From Yersinia artesiana (GTDB lineage: Bacteria > Pseudomonadota > Gammaproteobacteria > Enterobacterales > Enterobacteriaceae): 64,000 nucleotides of DNA. The notes beneath the pieces were generated by a model, which was not told where the DNA came from, did no database searches, and worked only from the letters and a program-made list of their open reading frames with translations. This document shows positions 50,666-61,351 of the stretch, piece by piece. How positions within the stretch are numbered: the first letter of the stretch is position 1; each line of letters begins with the position of its first letter. Location: positions 38,805 to 102,804 of the forward strand of contig NZ_CACVAD010000012.1 of assembly GCF_902726545.1 (NCBI RefSeq), in the 5' to 3' direction. The translations under genes and the position numbers were made by a program.

Positions 50666-51048
50666 AAGGGTATTGCTGGGGAATAGGAAGTGTCGTGCTG
50701 GTGACCGTTGCCCAATTAATACTCAAGTGGGGCATGATGAATACGCCATTAATGTCATTGGGCGATATTAATGGGCCATTCTTTATCAATCATCTGCCAC
50801 AATTTATTGCTGTTATTTGTGGATTGGCAGGATATGCCTTATCAATGTTGTGCTGGTTTTTTGCTCTAAGATATTTGCCGCTTAATCGTGCATATCCACT
50901 ATTAAGCCTCAGCTATGCGTTGGTCTATCTGGGCGCGGTTTCTTTGCCGTGGTTCAGCGAGTCAGCAACTTTACTGAAAACATTAGGGGCTGGCTTTATT
51001 CTGTTGGGAATATGGTTGATTAATACCAAACCAATCGAAAGAGATTAG
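50662..51048 (+). CDS. arnF: ArnF, undecaprenyl-P-Ara4N flippase subunit
   Basis: 128 residues from the ATG at 50662, again overlapping the previous stop as ATGA. Four membrane segments: [57 protein letters not shown] and the C-terminal [13 protein letters not shown]. Known role: partner of ArnE. It is the last gene of the arn operon. Confidence 0.92.
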   Translation: MKGYCWGIGSVVLVTVAQLILKWGMMNTPLMSLGDINGPFFINHLPQFIAVICGLAGYALSMLCWFFALRYLPLNRAYPLLSLSYALVYLGAVSLPWFSESATLLKTLGAGFILLGIWLINTKPIERD

Positions 51049-51078
51049 TCTGGTTGCTGAGATCTCCAAATTAAGGGG

Positions 51079-51110
51079 GATAGTGCCGTTGGGGTTACGG
51101 TGGCACTATC
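51079..51110 (+). terminator. Hairpin after arnF
   Basis: GATAGTGCC / GGCACTATC, a perfect 9-bp stem with a 14-base loop, 30 bases after arnF. There is no T run, so it may protect the mRNA end more than stop transcription. Confidence 0.45.
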
Positions 51111-51313
51111 CATAAGAAAGCCCTTAGGCACGATAAGCCCTTTACTCATTGAGCCATTAATAGCTATTATCCGCCTGAATCAAATCTATTATCTCATTCA
51201 TATAACTTGTCTTTTCCAAACTCGATAGCTAAATTAGCCATACAGATGTCGTTCATTAGCGCATAGCTAATTGTTTGGTGAATTGGCAAAGCCTTACCTT
51301 TGGTGAATTATCG

Positions 51314-51778
51314 ATGCGGATACGTTTCTGGATCTTTCTAATCAGCATGATCCTCGCGGGGTGTAGCAGCCATGCCCCGACACCAAGTGGTCACCTGTCT
51401 GATTCTATTGTGGTAGTGGCAAAACTGAATGAACAATTGCGTCAATGGGAAGGCACACCCTATCGGAATGGTGGGCTGGATCAACGCGGTGTAGATTGTT
51501 CTGGTTTTGTATATCGCACATTCCGCGATCGTTTTGATATGCAATTACCCCGTACTACTGTCGCGCAAACCACTTTAGGCACAAAAGTCTCCCGTGATGA
51601 ACTCATGCCGGGTGATCTTGTCTTCTTCAAAACCGGCAGTGGCCAGAATGGGCTGCACGTTGGCATTTACGATACCAATGATGAATTCATTCATGCCTCA
51701 ACGAGTAAAGGTGTGATTCGCTCATCACTCGACAATGTTTACTGGAAACGGGTGTATTGGCAAGCACGGCGAATGTGA
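51314..51778 (+). CDS. nlpC: NlpC, NlpC/P60-family lipoprotein
   Basis: 154 residues from the ATG at 51314 (MRIRFWIFLISMILAGC), the E. coli length; the frame is open further upstream without a signal. Lipidated Cys17. NlpC/P60 domain with catalytic Cys in RGVDCSGFVYRTF (about residue 62), His in GLHVGIYD (about 117) and a third polar His in FIHAST (about 129). It is probably a murein endopeptidase at the outer membrane; the exact substrate is not established. Confidence 0.92.
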   Translation: MRIRFWIFLISMILAGCSSHAPTPSGHLSDSIVVVAKLNEQLRQWEGTPYRNGGLDQRGVDCSGFVYRTFRDRFDMQLPRTTVAQTTLGTKVSRDELMPGDLVFFKTGSGQNGLHVGIYDTNDEFIHASTSKGVIRSSLDNVYWKRVYWQARRM

Positions 51779-51869
51779 ACATGGAATTGAATCAATAGGC
51801 CGAACCTAAAGATATCTATGCTGGTTATGTTATCTTAGTGACTGCTTATTTTGGTTCGGAGCCGCGTTT

Positions 51870-52886
51870 ATGTCATCCCTTCGGTTATTCATTTCTGATT
51901 CTTATGATCCCTGGTTCAATCTGGCGGTGGAAGAGTGTATTTTCCGCCAAATGTCGCCGGATCAACGGGTTCTGTTTCTATGGCGTAATGCAAATACCGT
52001 GGTGATCGGCCGCGCTCAGAATCCTTGGAAAGAGTGTAATACCCGGCGTATGGAGCAAGATGGCGTGAAGTTGGCTCGGCGTAGTAGTGGCGGCGGGGCG
52101 GTATTCCATGATCTAGGCAATACCTGTTTTACCTTTATGGCCGGTAAACCAGAGTACGATAAAACGGTATCAACTCAAATTATTCTGAATGCTTTGGCAT
52201 CGCTTGGTATTCAGGCGACGGCATCGGGTCGGAATGACTTGGTGGTGGTGAAGGATGATGGTGAGCGCAAAGTTTCCGGCTCCGCTTATAAAGAAACCAA
52301 AGATCGTGGTTTTCATCATGGGACGTTATTGCTCAATGCTGACCTCAATCGCCTTGCGGATTACCTCAATCCCGACCCGAAAAAGCTGCAAGCCAAAGGC
52401 ATCACGTCAGTACGGTCGCGTGTGACTAACCTGGTTGAACTGTTACCGGGAATTAACCACGAAAAAATCTGTGCTGCTGTTGAGCAGGCGTTCTTCAATT
52501 ATTACGATGAAAAAGTTCCCGCTGAAATCATCTCGCCACAAGCATTGCCAGACTTACCCGGTTTCGCCGAACAATTCGCTAAGCAAAGTAGTTGGGAGTG
52601 GAACTTTGGTCAGGCGCCTGCGTTTAGCCATCTTGTCGATACTCGCTTTGTCTGGGGCGGCATTGAACTACATTTTGATGTGTTGCACGGTGCCATTGAC
52701 CGCTGCCAAATATTTACTGACAGCTTAAATCCAGCTCCGCTGGAAGCACTTGCTGAACGATTACAAGGGGTGGAATATCGTCCTGCTGCTATTGATGCGG
52801 TTTGTTTGCAATTAAGCGGTGATTTTCCTGAATCACAAGCTGAATTGTTGCAAGTTCGCCATTGGTTGGCGGAGGTCATGCGCTAA
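51870..52886 (+). CDS. lplA: LplA, lipoate-protein ligase A
   Basis: 338 residues. Signature motifs: [38 protein letters not shown] (lipoate-binding) and [22 protein letters not shown] (catalytic Lys). The C-terminal domain of about 85 residues is present. Known role: uses ATP to attach scavenged lipoate to the lipoyl domains of 2-oxoacid dehydrogenases. It is not next to nlpC in E. coli, so this is one of the accessory insertions in the backbone. It overlaps selO by one base. Confidence 0.95.
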   Translation: MSSLRLFISDSYDPWFNLAVEECIFRQMSPDQRVLFLWRNANTVVIGRAQNPWKECNTRRMEQDGVKLARRSSGGGAVFHDLGNTCFTFMAGKPEYDKTVSTQIILNALASLGIQATASGRNDLVVVKDDGERKVSGSAYKETKDRGFHHGTLLLNADLNRLADYLNPDPKKLQAKGITSVRSRVTNLVELLPGINHEKICAAVEQAFFNYYDEKVPAEIISPQALPDLPGFAEQFAKQSSWEWNFGQAPAFSHLVDTRFVWGGIELHFDVLHGAIDRCQIFTDSLNPAPLEALAERLQGVEYRPAAIDAVCLQLSGDFPESQAELLQVRHWLAEVMR

Positions 52887-54346
52887 TGGGTATGAATGAT
52901 AACTCACCACAATTTAGTCACAGCTATGGGCAGCAATTGAGTGGTTTTTATACGCATTTGCAGCCGACACCGCTAAAAGGGGCGCGCCTGCTCTATCACA
53001 GCGAGCCGCTTGCCAGGGAACTGGAACTTGATAGCAGTTGGTTCAGTGGCCCGAAAGCCGCAGTATGGGCAGGTGAAATGCTGTTGCCGGGTATGGAACC
53101 TTTGGCACAAGTGTATAGCGGGCACCAGTTTGGTCAGTGGGCTGGGCAACTTGGCGATGGGCGCGGCATTTTACTGGGGGAACAAAAACTCAGTGATGGT
53201 CGCCATATGGACTGGCATTTGAAAGGTGCCGGTTTAACACCTTATTCCCGTATGGGGGATGGGCGTGCGGTATTGCGCTCCGTGGTGCGCGAATTTTTGG
53301 CCTCTGAAGCACTGCACCATTTAGGGGTTCCTACCAGCCGTGCGTTGACGATAGTGACCAGCGACCATCCGGTTTATCGCGAACAAGCAGAGAGGGGGGC
53401 TATGCTTTTGCGTGTGGCTGAAAGCCATGTGCGTTTTGGTCATTTCGAGCATTTTTACTACCGACAGCAACCGGCCCAAGTCAAACAACTCGCTGATTAT
53501 ATTATCGCACGGCACTGGCCGCAGTGGGTCGGGCAAGAGGAGTGTTACTTGCTATGGTTTACTGATGTGGTTAAGCGCACGGCGCGGTTAATGGCGCATT
53601 GGCAAACCATCGGTTTTGCGCATGGTGTGATGAATACCGACAATATGTCGATACTTGGCATTACCATGGATTATGGCCCATTCGGTTTTCTGGATGATTA
53701 TGTGCCCGGTTATATCTGCAATCACTCCGACCACCAAGGGCGTTATGCTTTCGATAATCAGCCTGCGGTTGCGCTATGGAATCTGCATCGGCTGGGGCAA
53801 GCCCTGTCCGGTTTACTCTCAACGGCGCAATTACAACAGGCGCTGGAAGCTTATGAACCAGAGTTAATGGTGGCTTACGGTCAGCAAATGCGCGCTAAAT
53901 TAGGATTTTCCGAGCGTGATAGTCAGGATAATGATTTATTGACCGGGTTATTGAGTTTGATGATCAAAGAAGGGCGAGATTATACCCGAACCTTCCGCTG
54001 GTTAAGTGAAGTGGAGATACACTCCGCGTCATCGCCGTTGCGAGATGATTTTATCGACAGAGCGTCTTTTGACAGTTGGTATCGCCGTTATCGGGCACGT
54101 TTGCAGCAAGAGCAAATTGATGATGCGCAGCGTCAGCAAGCTATGAAAGCGGCGAATCCTAAATATATATTACGCAATTACTTGGCGCAGCTTGCCATTG
54201 ACCATGCAGAAAAAGATGATATTCAGCCGTTACAGCGTTTACATCAGGCTTTGCAGCAACCTTTTGCCGATCAACCTGAATTCAATGACTTAGCGGCATT
54301 GCCACCGGATTGGGGGAAACATCTGGAAATTTCTTGCTCCAGTTAA
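52886..54346 (+). CDS. selO: SelO / YdiU, protein AMPylase (pseudokinase)
   Basis: 486 residues from the ATG at 52886, which overlaps the lplA stop (TAATG) and has GGAGG 10 bases upstream. A second ATG two codons later is possible, and the frame upstream of 52886 lies inside lplA. SelO pattern: [53 protein letters not shown] and [11 protein letters not shown]. Known role: transfers AMP to Ser, Thr or Tyr of proteins in redox stress. The tail SCSS carries Cys, not selenocysteine. Confidence 0.94.
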   Translation: MGMNDNSPQFSHSYGQQLSGFYTHLQPTPLKGARLLYHSEPLARELELDSSWFSGPKAAVWAGEMLLPGMEPLAQVYSGHQFGQWAGQLGDGRGILLGEQKLSDGRHMDWHLKGAGLTPYSRMGDGRAVLRSVVREFLASEALHHLGVPTSRALTIVTSDHPVYREQAERGAMLLRVAESHVRFGHFEHFYYRQQPAQVKQLADYIIARHWPQWVGQEECYLLWFTDVVKRTARLMAHWQTIGFAHGVMNTDNMSILGITMDYGPFGFLDDYVPGYICNHSDHQGRYAFDNQPAVALWNLHRLGQALSGLLSTAQLQQALEAYEPELMVAYGQQMRAKLGFSERDSQDNDLLTGLLSLMIKEGRDYTRTFRWLSEVEIHSASSPLRDDFIDRASFDSWYRRYRARLQQEQIDDAQRQQAMKAANPKYILRNYLAQLAIDHAEKDDIQPLQRLHQALQQPFADQPEFNDLAALPPDWGKHLEISCSS

Positions 54347-54405
54347 TCGGTATGAGGGGCGGGATTTGTGTCCCCGCCGCCATCACTCTTCAGCGCGTCT
54401 TCACA

Positions 54406-55239
54406 TCAGTTTGATTCAGCCGCCGCACGCAGTTGCTTAAGAACATCTGGGGTCTGTAAGCCAAACCCCAGCAAGGCAATATCATCCAGCACCAGCAGCC
54501 GTTTTTGCTTACCCGCCGGTGTGAGAGCCAGTCCCGGCAACCGCCAGACATTCTCTACCCCCTGGAGTGATGTCACACCATGGGTGGTCACGATGAGTAA
54601 ATCAGGGGCACTGTCGATAATCCCTTCTTGTGATAGCGGGCGATATCCACTGAATTCCTCAATTGCATTTTTAAGCCCTGCCGCCTTGAACATGCTATCA
54701 GCAGCGGTATCTAAACCCGCAGCCAACGGGGGAATCCCAGCATGAATCATGACAAACAATGCTTTCACCGGTAGCGGGCTTGATACCACCGTAGCCAACT
54801 GTTGTTGATAATGCTGTATCAACTGCTGGCCTTTTTCTTCCTGACTGACTGTGGTGGCAATCAACCGTATCTTATCGATTACGGCTTGCGGCGATTTATC
54901 GGCGGGTACATAGATAAGCTTGGCCCCGTACGCCGTCACTTGTCTCAGTACCCTTGATGGCTCGGCGCGTTTACTGCTTAAAATCAAGGTAGGTTTTAAA
55001 GCCAGGATACCTTCAGCATTGAGCAGGCGCATATAGCCCACATCAGGTAGCGCTTTCAATGCCTCAGGGTTCAGGCTGGTGCTATCCCGCCCCACGATAA
55101 GGTCACCGACACCGAGTGCATAGGTGATTCCAGAGACATCGCCGCCAATGGTCACAATGCGCGGTGTAGCAATACCATTCATTGAAATAACAAATGCAAG
55201 TGAAATGACAAATCTCAATGCCGCGCCCCATTTATTCAT
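54406..55239 (-). CDS. hmuT: HmuT-type periplasmic haem-binding protein
   Basis: 277 residues with a signal region ([24 protein letters not shown]) and a class III binding-protein fold. The likely haem ligands are Tyr69 (DVGYMRLL) and His166 (MIHAG). Other family stretches: [16 protein letters not shown] and [19 protein letters not shown]. Known role: carries haem to HmuUV. No hmuU or hmuV follows: the next gene, selO, is convergent and ends 59 bases away. It overlaps hmuS by 4 bases. Confidence 0.9.
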   Translation of the reverse strand: MNKWGAALRFVISLAFVISMNGIATPRIVTIGGDVSGITYALGVGDLIVGRDSTSLNPEALKALPDVGYMRLLNAEGILALKPTLILSSKRAEPSRVLRQVTAYGAKLIYVPADKSPQAVIDKIRLIATTVSQEEKGQQLIQHYQQQLATVVSSPLPVKALFVMIHAGIPPLAAGLDTAADSMFKAAGLKNAIEEFSGYRPLSQEGIIDSAPDLLIVTTHGVTSLQGVENVWRLPGLALTPAGKQKRLLVLDDIALLGFGLQTPDVLKQLRAAAESN

Positions 55240-56294
55240 ACCGCGCGCTCTATGGGGGGCAACTCAGCCAGTTGCTGATGCCATTGAGTTTGCTCCGGCT
55301 GGCCTTCGCTGCGCTGACCAAAGATTTGCAAGATATGCTTCCCGTGCTCATCAAGTAGTTCCAGGCTTGAGACAAAACCGTCCTTGGTTGGTTTGCGTGT
55401 TACCCAACTTTCTGCGATGGCCTGCTGGTTTAGCTGCAAATTAAAGCGCGGGTGACTTACGTTAACCCACTGACTTTCCGAGGATTGCTGCTCCGCTGAG
55501 GTTGCAAATTGTTCAATAGTACCGGTGAATATCTGCATACAGCCATTGTTACCCACGAACAGCATAATTTCATTCTGACCGGCTTGTGCTGCCTTGAGTA
55601 TGTGTATTACAGCTTGATTATCGACTTGATACGCCAGGTCATCGTCAACCGCGCGAAAGGCTTGTTGACGGCTAATGTTATGGCGTTTTAGTAACATAAA
55701 AAATTGATGAATATCATTCATTTTGCGCCATTCGGTATCAATGATGGAACCGTCGATAGCTGACTCGTTGTTGGGCTGTTCCCCGACAGGCGTTAATTCC
55801 AGCGCAGGATTATCGCTCATGCGATATTTTGCGACCAATGCCTGCCAGGCAACCTGATTTGTCTCTGTTGTGCAATAGATTTGATGAATGGCATTGCCTT
55901 GAAAATCAAAACATTGAATGCTTAATTGTTCACCCTGTGCTGTGGTTTCGCGCAGGCTGAAAACAGAGCTCCAGTGGCGGAAAAACAGTCTTAAATCCAG
56001 TGCGCGCGGGTTAAGGAGTAACCCCAGATGACCATGCTGCCGTAGGTTTCGATACTCGCCCATCTGCTGGTGTACTGCATGTGGGTTGGAGGTCACCGAG
56101 CAAGTGACGCCAACAGTTGCCAACTCAGTCAACAACAGGGGGGCACTGATATCCAGCCGCTCGGCATCTTCCCCCACACGGGCATAGGCCAATTCCGCCT
56201 CACTGATATTGAGCCTTTGTGCGAAATCCCGCGAGGTCAATTCTGGATGAGCTTGCTTCGTGTTGATGTATTGTTGAGGCAGTGTCATTTCCAT
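55236..56294 (-). CDS. hmuS: HmuS / HemS-type cytoplasmic haem-handling protein
   Basis: 352 residues, made of two similar halves as in Yersinia HemS. The haem-ligand His is in [15 protein letters not shown] (about residue 194), and RQQAFRAV and [20 protein letters not shown] are conserved. It is clearly diverged from the classical Y. enterocolitica HemS as I remember it. Known role: binds incoming haem and helps release iron by opening the ring. MTLPQQY two residues on is an alternative start. Confidence 0.9.
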   Translation of the reverse strand: MEMTLPQQYINTKQAHPELTSRDFAQRLNISEAELAYARVGEDAERLDISAPLLLTELATVGVTCSVTSNPHAVHQQMGEYRNLRQHGHLGLLLNPRALDLRLFFRHWSSVFSLRETTAQGEQLSIQCFDFQGNAIHQIYCTTETNQVAWQALVAKYRMSDNPALELTPVGEQPNNESAIDGSIIDTEWRKMNDIHQFFMLLKRHNISRQQAFRAVDDDLAYQVDNQAVIHILKAAQAGQNEIMLFVGNNGCMQIFTGTIEQFATSAEQQSSESQWVNVSHPRFNLQLNQQAIAESWVTRKPTKDGFVSSLELLDEHGKHILQIFGQRSEGQPEQTQWHQQLAELPPIERAV

Positions 56295-56408
56295 TTATTT
56301 ATTCCTTTATCATGTAGTGCCATAGCGGGTGTGCGATGGCAGGGTTCCATAGAGCCATTTAATTATGATTATTTTTTAACCTATCACCACAATCAGGCAG
56401 ATGAAATA

Positions 56409-58421
56409 TCACCACTGGTAGCTGATCAGTAACTTGGCATTACGTCCGTCTTGTGGGATTGCTTGTGGTGAGTAATAGGCTTTATTAAAGGCGTTACCCA
56501 GTACCGCGGTGGTGGTGACGCTTTTGAACCTACCTTGCCCGCGATAGCTGAGATAAAAATCATGCACGGTATAACCGGCTTGCGGTTTATTGGGTTGGCG
56601 TGATGAGTTTTGGGCATCGTTATCTTTCATGAATTTAGTATTTTCTGCCATGGTGACTATCCAGCCGGTGCTCAACCCACTGTTAGCAACAGGCACATTC
56701 AGCCTGCTGGTGACCGTGTCGGGGTTGATGCTGTTGATAAATTTGCGGGTATCAAGGTTGATGCCACGGGTGCGGTTATAGACCAGACTCCAGTCAAACC
56801 AATTGTTTTGGTATTCCAGTGAGGCATCCCAGCCCCAACTTTTGCTGCGCGGGATATTGATATAAGTTGAGTAGCCGATGAAGCTGGAGGTAACTTCAGT
56901 GGTAATACGATCTTTGGCATCAATATGAAAATAACTGGCTTTCAATTTCATTGAATCGCTGTCTGCCAACAGATCATCGAATTGAAAACCAAAACCGGCT
57001 TCACGAGTGACGTTATGTTCTGGCTTTAAATTTGGGTTTGGCCTCCAATAATTAAATGCAAAATGGTTTGAATTGTTATAAAGCTCCGCCAATGTCGGGG
57101 TGCGGAATGCCTGACTGTAGGCACCAAATAACATCAGCCAATCAGTGGGATTGACGGTGACCGCACCGCGCGATGACCAATTTTTAGCCTCTCTATCTGC
57201 AAAGCCCTCACGGCTGTTTTTATAGCGGTCAAAACGCGTACCCGCTAGCAAAGTGACTGGCAGGTCACGTAAGGTCAGCTCATTTTGCAGCCAACCGGCG
57301 GAGAAACTGATTTCAGCAGGTGGAAAACTGCGAATAACGCCTTTGGGAATTTGCTGTTGCTGGTAGCTTTCAACACCGTAAGTTAATAGATGAGCCGCCG
57401 GGCTATGGGTAAGCAGTTGGCTGCGATTTTCCAGTTTTATCCCACGGGTAACCTGTTTGCGGCTACCGTAACCTTCACTACGCACATCATCGCTGACATT
57501 AATTTCGGTGTAGTAAAGCTGGGCGGTGGCATCCAGCCAATCAAGGTGTTGCGGTTGCAGGCGATAGGTCAGCTCAGCATCACGTTGCATGGTGGAACGA
57601 TTCATCATCGGGTTGATATTCATCTTTGGATTCGGCGCACTCTGATTGGCCATGCGGGGTTCCAGGGCGCGGTTATTAAAATAGCGCAGGGCAGTAGTTA
57701 ACGATTGGCTGTCAGAAAGGTAGGCGGTGGTCTTAAGCATCAGGTTGTTGATAGCTTCAGCGTTCGGTGCCTCAGAGCCATTGCCGTGATAAATATTGCC
57801 AACCTTTCGTTTACTGAATGCAAAGATGCCATCCAAATCCTCTGTGCGGCCAAACACTGACATCCCCAAGCCAGTGCTGTGATAACCCGTAGCACCGAAG
57901 CCACTGACACGAAATCCGAAATTTTGATCTTTTGCCAGTAAATCAGCAGCATCAACGGTCTGGTAGGCAATAACGCCCCCCAAGGCTCCGCTACCAAATA
58001 GTGAGGTTGATGGGCTGCGAATAACACTGACTTTTTTTATTAACGCGGGATCAAGGAAGGTACCATTAAAATGCACGCCTTTAATTCCCTGACGAATACC
58101 ATCAATGAGTATCAGTACGCCATATTGATCATAACCTCTGATATTGACGTTCTGCCCATTGGTACGGCCGGCCCCGGTAACCGTGACCCCTGGTATGTGT
58201 TGTAGCATTTCACCGGCAGTGGTGGCGGTTTGCTTTTGTGGCATCGAAGCATCAATGACGGTCAGAACTCCGGGGTGTTTGAAACTGTCGGATGCAGTAC
58301 GAGTGCCAGTTACCTTTAGTGTGTCATGATGATCCTGCGAAGGGGAACTGGCGATGGCTATCGACGGCAGCGCCAAAGTCATAGCCAGACTGCATGAAGA
58401 TAAACGAAAAAAACGAGGCAT
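56409..58421 (-). CDS. hmuR: HmuR / HemR-type TonB-dependent haem receptor
   Basis: 670 residues. Signal peptide ends IAIA near residue 24. The plug domain includes MLQHIPGVTVTGAGRTNGQNV and IRGYDQYGVLILIDGIRQG. The barrel has the haem-receptor boxes FRTP (usually FRAP) and NPNL with a His between them (NNSNHFAFNYW), and ends KLLISYQW with a terminal aromatic residue. Known role: TonB-driven uptake of haem through the outer membrane. It is diverged from classical HemR, so it may be a paralogue. Confidence 0.9.
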   Translation of the reverse strand: MPRFFRLSSCSLAMTLALPSIAIASSPSQDHHDTLKVTGTRTASDSFKHPGVLTVIDASMPQKQTATTAGEMLQHIPGVTVTGAGRTNGQNVNIRGYDQYGVLILIDGIRQGIKGVHFNGTFLDPALIKKVSVIRSPSTSLFGSGALGGVIAYQTVDAADLLAKDQNFGFRVSGFGATGYHSTGLGMSVFGRTEDLDGIFAFSKRKVGNIYHGNGSEAPNAEAINNLMLKTTAYLSDSQSLTTALRYFNNRALEPRMANQSAPNPKMNINPMMNRSTMQRDAELTYRLQPQHLDWLDATAQLYYTEINVSDDVRSEGYGSRKQVTRGIKLENRSQLLTHSPAAHLLTYGVESYQQQQIPKGVIRSFPPAEISFSAGWLQNELTLRDLPVTLLAGTRFDRYKNSREGFADREAKNWSSRGAVTVNPTDWLMLFGAYSQAFRTPTLAELYNNSNHFAFNYWRPNPNLKPEHNVTREAGFGFQFDDLLADSDSMKLKASYFHIDAKDRITTEVTSSFIGYSTYINIPRSKSWGWDASLEYQNNWFDWSLVYNRTRGINLDTRKFINSINPDTVTSRLNVPVANSGLSTGWIVTMAENTKFMKDNDAQNSSRQPNKPQAGYTVHDFYLSYRGQGRFKSVTTTAVLGNAFNKAYYSPQAIPQDGRNAKLLISYQW

Positions 58422-58534
58422 AAACAGCTCTCCATATATTGTTTAATATAATCAATGGATTGCTGGCTGCCTGAGTAGTGAGCGTTAGGTGGCTGGCGTC
58501 GGGGCAATGGTTTTTAATCAGGGGCTGATTCCGA

Positions 58535-58714
58535 TTATTTAGTCAGTATCAGTTTCCCTGCTTTGGTCTGGCGTAAGTAATAAAGTTGGCCCTGGTGATT
58601 GATGACGACAACTTCATGTTGTCCAAGCAATTGTTGGCTGTTAATACAGGAAAGTGGCAAAGAGGAAAGTGTCTGGTCGATTGCGTGTTGAGTTCGATCT
58701 GTTGCTTTATACAT
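58535..58714 (-). CDS. hemP: HemP, haem uptake small protein
   Basis: 59 residues from the ATG at 58714 (MYKATDRTQHAIDQTLSSLP). The C-terminal part LLGQHEVVVINHQGQLYYLRQTKAGKLILTK is the HemP family domain. The open frame extends upstream through the Fur box, so longer starts are rejected; AGAAAG precedes the chosen ATG. Known: HemP heads Yersinia haem operons, and related proteins act as regulators of the haem receptor gene. It lies 113 bases upstream of hmuR. Confidence 0.85.
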   Translation of the reverse strand: MYKATDRTQHAIDQTLSSLPLSCINSQQLLGQHEVVVINHQGQLYYLRQTKAGKLILTK

Positions 58715-58749
58715 AAGATACTTTCTTTGAGTTGATATCATGATCAAGT

Positions 58750-58768
58750 TGATAATGATTATCATCCC
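58750..58768 (-). promoter_or_regulatory. Fur box upstream of hemP
   Basis: On the minus strand ATGATAATCATTATC matches 15 successive positions of the 19-base Fur consensus. It lies about 40 bases before hemP, which fits iron control of the hemP-hmuR-hmuS-hmuT genes. Confidence 0.85.
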
Positions 58769-58907
58769 CATATGGAATTGATTTCAACCCTCAACTCAAT
58801 TAGTTGTTATTCCAATCTCTTGTTTTTCATTAGTCATTTGTATGCTGAATCATTTGGGCAGGAATAAGGCGAGGAGGTGTGAATGGAAGTGGTTTGATGC
58901 ATTTAGC

Positions 58908-58956
58908 TCAGTGATGGAATAGGCCGTTAGCGAAAAGCCACGCCATCACTGATTTT
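58908..58956. terminator. Hairpin after aroH
   Basis: TCAGTGATGG / CCATCACTGA, a perfect 10-bp stem with a 25-base loop. The T run (TTTTAAA) is on the plus-strand side, whereas aroH reads minus, so its role as the aroH terminator is uncertain. Confidence 0.45.
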
Positions 58957-58970
58957 AAATGAAGTTAATA

Positions 58971-60020
58971 CTAGTTAAACCGGCTGCTGACAGCATCCGC
59001 CAGTAAACTGAGCAACTGTTCAGTATCCGCCCAATTCAGGCAAGGATCAGTAATGGATTGCCCATAGGTTAGTGGCTGACCCGCAACAATTTTCTGTGTG
59101 CCTTCAACCAGGAAACTTTCTGCCATCACCCCGACGATAGCGGTGGATCCCGCGCGGATCTGCTGACCGATGTCAGCGGCGACCTCTAACTGACGACGAT
59201 GCATCTTCTGGCAATTGCCGTGGCTGAAATCTACCACCAGATGTTCGGGTAAATCAAATTCACGCAAGCTATCACAAGCTGCGGCGATGTCAGATGCACC
59301 ATAATTTGGTGTCTTTCCGCCGCGCATAATGATATGCCCATGTGGATTGCCACTGGTTTGATAAATCGTCATTTGACCGGTTTTGTCCGGTGATAAAAAC
59401 ATATGACTGGCTTGTGCCGCACGGATAGCATCAATAGCAATGCGGGTATTACCGTCGGTGCCATTTTTGAAACCAACCGGGCAGGAGAGGGCTGAGGCCA
59501 TTTCACGATGGATCTGGCTTTCAGTCGTCCGCGCGCCAATCGCGCCCCAACTAATCAGGTCGGCAATATATTGGCCGGTCACCATATCGAGGAATTCGGT
59601 AGCGGTAGGCAGACCTAACTCATTAACCGCCAATAGCAACCGGCGCGCCATTTCAATCCCCAAATTGACCTGACATGAGCCATCAAGCGCGGGATCTGAA
59701 ATCAACCCTTTCCAGCCCACCACGGTACGCGGCTTTTCGAAATAGGTGCGCATGACGATTTCAAGACGATCCTGGTAGCGAATACGTAATACATTCAATC
59801 GCTTTGCATAATCGATTGCAGCATCCAGGTCGTGAATCGAACAAGGGCCGACGACCACCAGCAGGCGCGAATCTTCACCGGTGAGTATTTTTTCAATTCG
59901 TTTACGTGACGCTGTCACGTTATCAGCGACAGCCTCGGAAATCGGTAACTTTTCTGCCAATTGTTGTGGCGTCACTAAGCTATCGATGCGCGCGGTCCGC
60001 AGTTCATCAGTTTTGTGCAT
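58971..60020 (-). CDS. aroH: DAHP synthase, AroH-type
   Basis: 349 residues, class I DAHP synthase: VVVGPCSIHDLDAAIDYAKR (metal-binding Cys near residue 58), MRTYFEKPRTVVGWKGLISDP, GAIGARTTESQIHREMAS and VDFSHGNCQKMHRRQ. The position beside ppsR/ppsA matches aroH of E. coli, the Trp-sensitive isoenzyme. It makes DAHP from PEP and erythrose-4-phosphate at the start of the shikimate pathway. I did not find a clear TrpR operator in the upstream region. Confidence 0.9.
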   Translation of the reverse strand: MHKTDELRTARIDSLVTPQQLAEKLPISEAVADNVTASRKRIEKILTGEDSRLLVVVGPCSIHDLDAAIDYAKRLNVLRIRYQDRLEIVMRTYFEKPRTVVGWKGLISDPALDGSCQVNLGIEMARRLLLAVNELGLPTATEFLDMVTGQYIADLISWGAIGARTTESQIHREMASALSCPVGFKNGTDGNTRIAIDAIRAAQASHMFLSPDKTGQMTIYQTSGNPHGHIIMRGGKTPNYGASDIAAACDSLREFDLPEHLVVDFSHGNCQKMHRRQLEVAADIGQQIRAGSTAIVGVMAESFLVEGTQKIVAGQPLTYGQSITDPCLNWADTEQLLSLLADAVSSRFN

Positions 60021-60171
60021 GAAAATTCTCTAAATCTGTTCTTCTCTGCGGCAGGAATACCGGGAAGTGATGGCGATCACAATAAACCAAAAATAGATGA
60101 ATTCAACTGCTCGCGTCATGATTCATAGAAATTTTGATGAAATAAGCCTTAATTATCACTCTTGGAAATGT

Positions 60172-60242
60172 TTATACCCAAGTAATCAGAGTCGCAGGTA
60201 GGCAGCAAGCCAACCCCTGCGACTCAAGGACGAAAGGGATAA
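60172..60242. repeat. Internally deleted ERIC-like element
   Basis: It begins TATACCCAAGTAATCAGAGT, has GAGTCGCAG / CTGCGACTC as an inverted repeat, and ends GGACGAAAGGGATA. It looks like both ends of an ERIC-type repeat joined with the centre missing (about 71 bases instead of 127). It fills the 3' end of the ppsR-aroH gap and touches the ppsR stop. Confidence 0.55.
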
Positions 60243-61064
60243 TCAGAACATCCGCCGACTCATGCCCAAAATATCGAGAATTTTGGTCGAGATCTCTTCA
60301 ACGGAGTAGTTGGTAGAATTCAGATAGCGAATCTGGTGCTTACGAAACAGGGCTTCTACTTCGCCGACTTCCATGCGGCATTGGCGCAGCGACGCGTAGC
60401 GACTATTTTCACGGCGCTCTTCTCGAATAGCCGCCAGTCGCTCAGGATTAATTGTTAAGCCAAACAACTTATGCTGAAAGGGCTTCAGCGCAGCAGGAAG
60501 TTGCAGGTTATCCATGTCATCGGCGATAAAAGGGTAATTGGCCGCACGAATACCAAATTGCATAGCCAGATACAGGCTGGTTGGGGTTTTGCCGCAGCGG
60601 GAAACGCCCAATAAAATCACCTGAGCCTGGTCGAGGTTACGCAGAGAAATACCGTCATCATGCGCTAATGCATAATCAATGGCGGCGATGCGCGCGTCAT
60701 ATTTACCCAGATTGCTTTCGGTTAAACCGTGGGTGCGATTGAGTACCGGTTGTGGGGAGACGCCCAGTTCACCCTGAAGTGGGGCCACCAGTGCTTGCAC
60801 GATATCCTGACAGAATCCTTCACTATGCTGAATGAGTTCCCGAACTTCAGGGCTGATTATTGAATAGAAAACCAACGGCCTGACACCGGTTTCGCGGTAT
60901 ATTGTATTAATCTTTTCACACACTTCTTGAGCACGCGCCGCACTTTCGACAAACGGCAGCGTGAAAGTCGTCGCTTTAACTGGAAACTGAGATAAAACGG
61001 CATGACCGAGCACTTCGGCCGTGATGGCCGTCCCATCTGAAATATAAAAAACGCTTCTTTCCAC
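60243..61064 (-). CDS. ppsR: PpsR, PEP synthase regulatory kinase/pyrophosphorylase
   Basis: 273 residues from a GTG at 61064 ([18 protein letters not shown]) with AGGAG 7 bases upstream. An ATG 17 codons further upstream is open but its sequence is not family-like. DUF299 features: P-loop [15 protein letters not shown] near residues 151-165 and [11 protein letters not shown]. Known role: ADP-dependent phosphorylation that turns PpsA off and Pi-dependent reactivation. It is divergent from ppsA. Confidence 0.93.
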   Translation of the reverse strand: MERSVFYISDGTAITAEVLGHAVLSQFPVKATTFTLPFVESAARAQEVCEKINTIYRETGVRPLVFYSIISPEVRELIQHSEGFCQDIVQALVAPLQGELGVSPQPVLNRTHGLTESNLGKYDARIAAIDYALAHDDGISLRNLDQAQVILLGVSRCGKTPTSLYLAMQFGIRAANYPFIADDMDNLQLPAALKPFQHKLFGLTINPERLAAIREERRENSRYASLRQCRMEVGEVEALFRKHQIRYLNSTNYSVEEISTKILDILGMSRRMF

Positions 61065-61186
61065 GCTGACTCCTGAGTCATTTTCTGGCCGATTTATACC
61101 ACTGCTTAACCCCATCAGTGTGCCTTATTCGGCTTATCGGTAAAGGGTTTGCTGTCAGAATAGCCTGAAAAACATTTTTCTTGTTG

Positions 61187-61202
61187 GGTTGATCGATTCA
61201 CC
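61187..61202 (+). promoter_or_regulatory. Cra (FruR) site upstream of ppsA
   Basis: The minus strand reads GGTGAATCGATCAACC, a good match to the Cra consensus TGAAWCGNTNNA. In E. coli Cra activates ppsA from such a site. It lies about 150 bases before the ppsA ATG. Confidence 0.6.
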
Positions 61203-61351
61203 TGTCTATGGGCTATGGATGATTGTGCTAGTCTGAAATGTACCTTTCGTCATTGACACCGCAGCTAACTCAGCAGCGACGTCGATGACTTTGGCTAGAT
61301 GTACCCTACTGATCGTCCGTAATTAATGACAATGTAAAAAGGATTGTTTCG

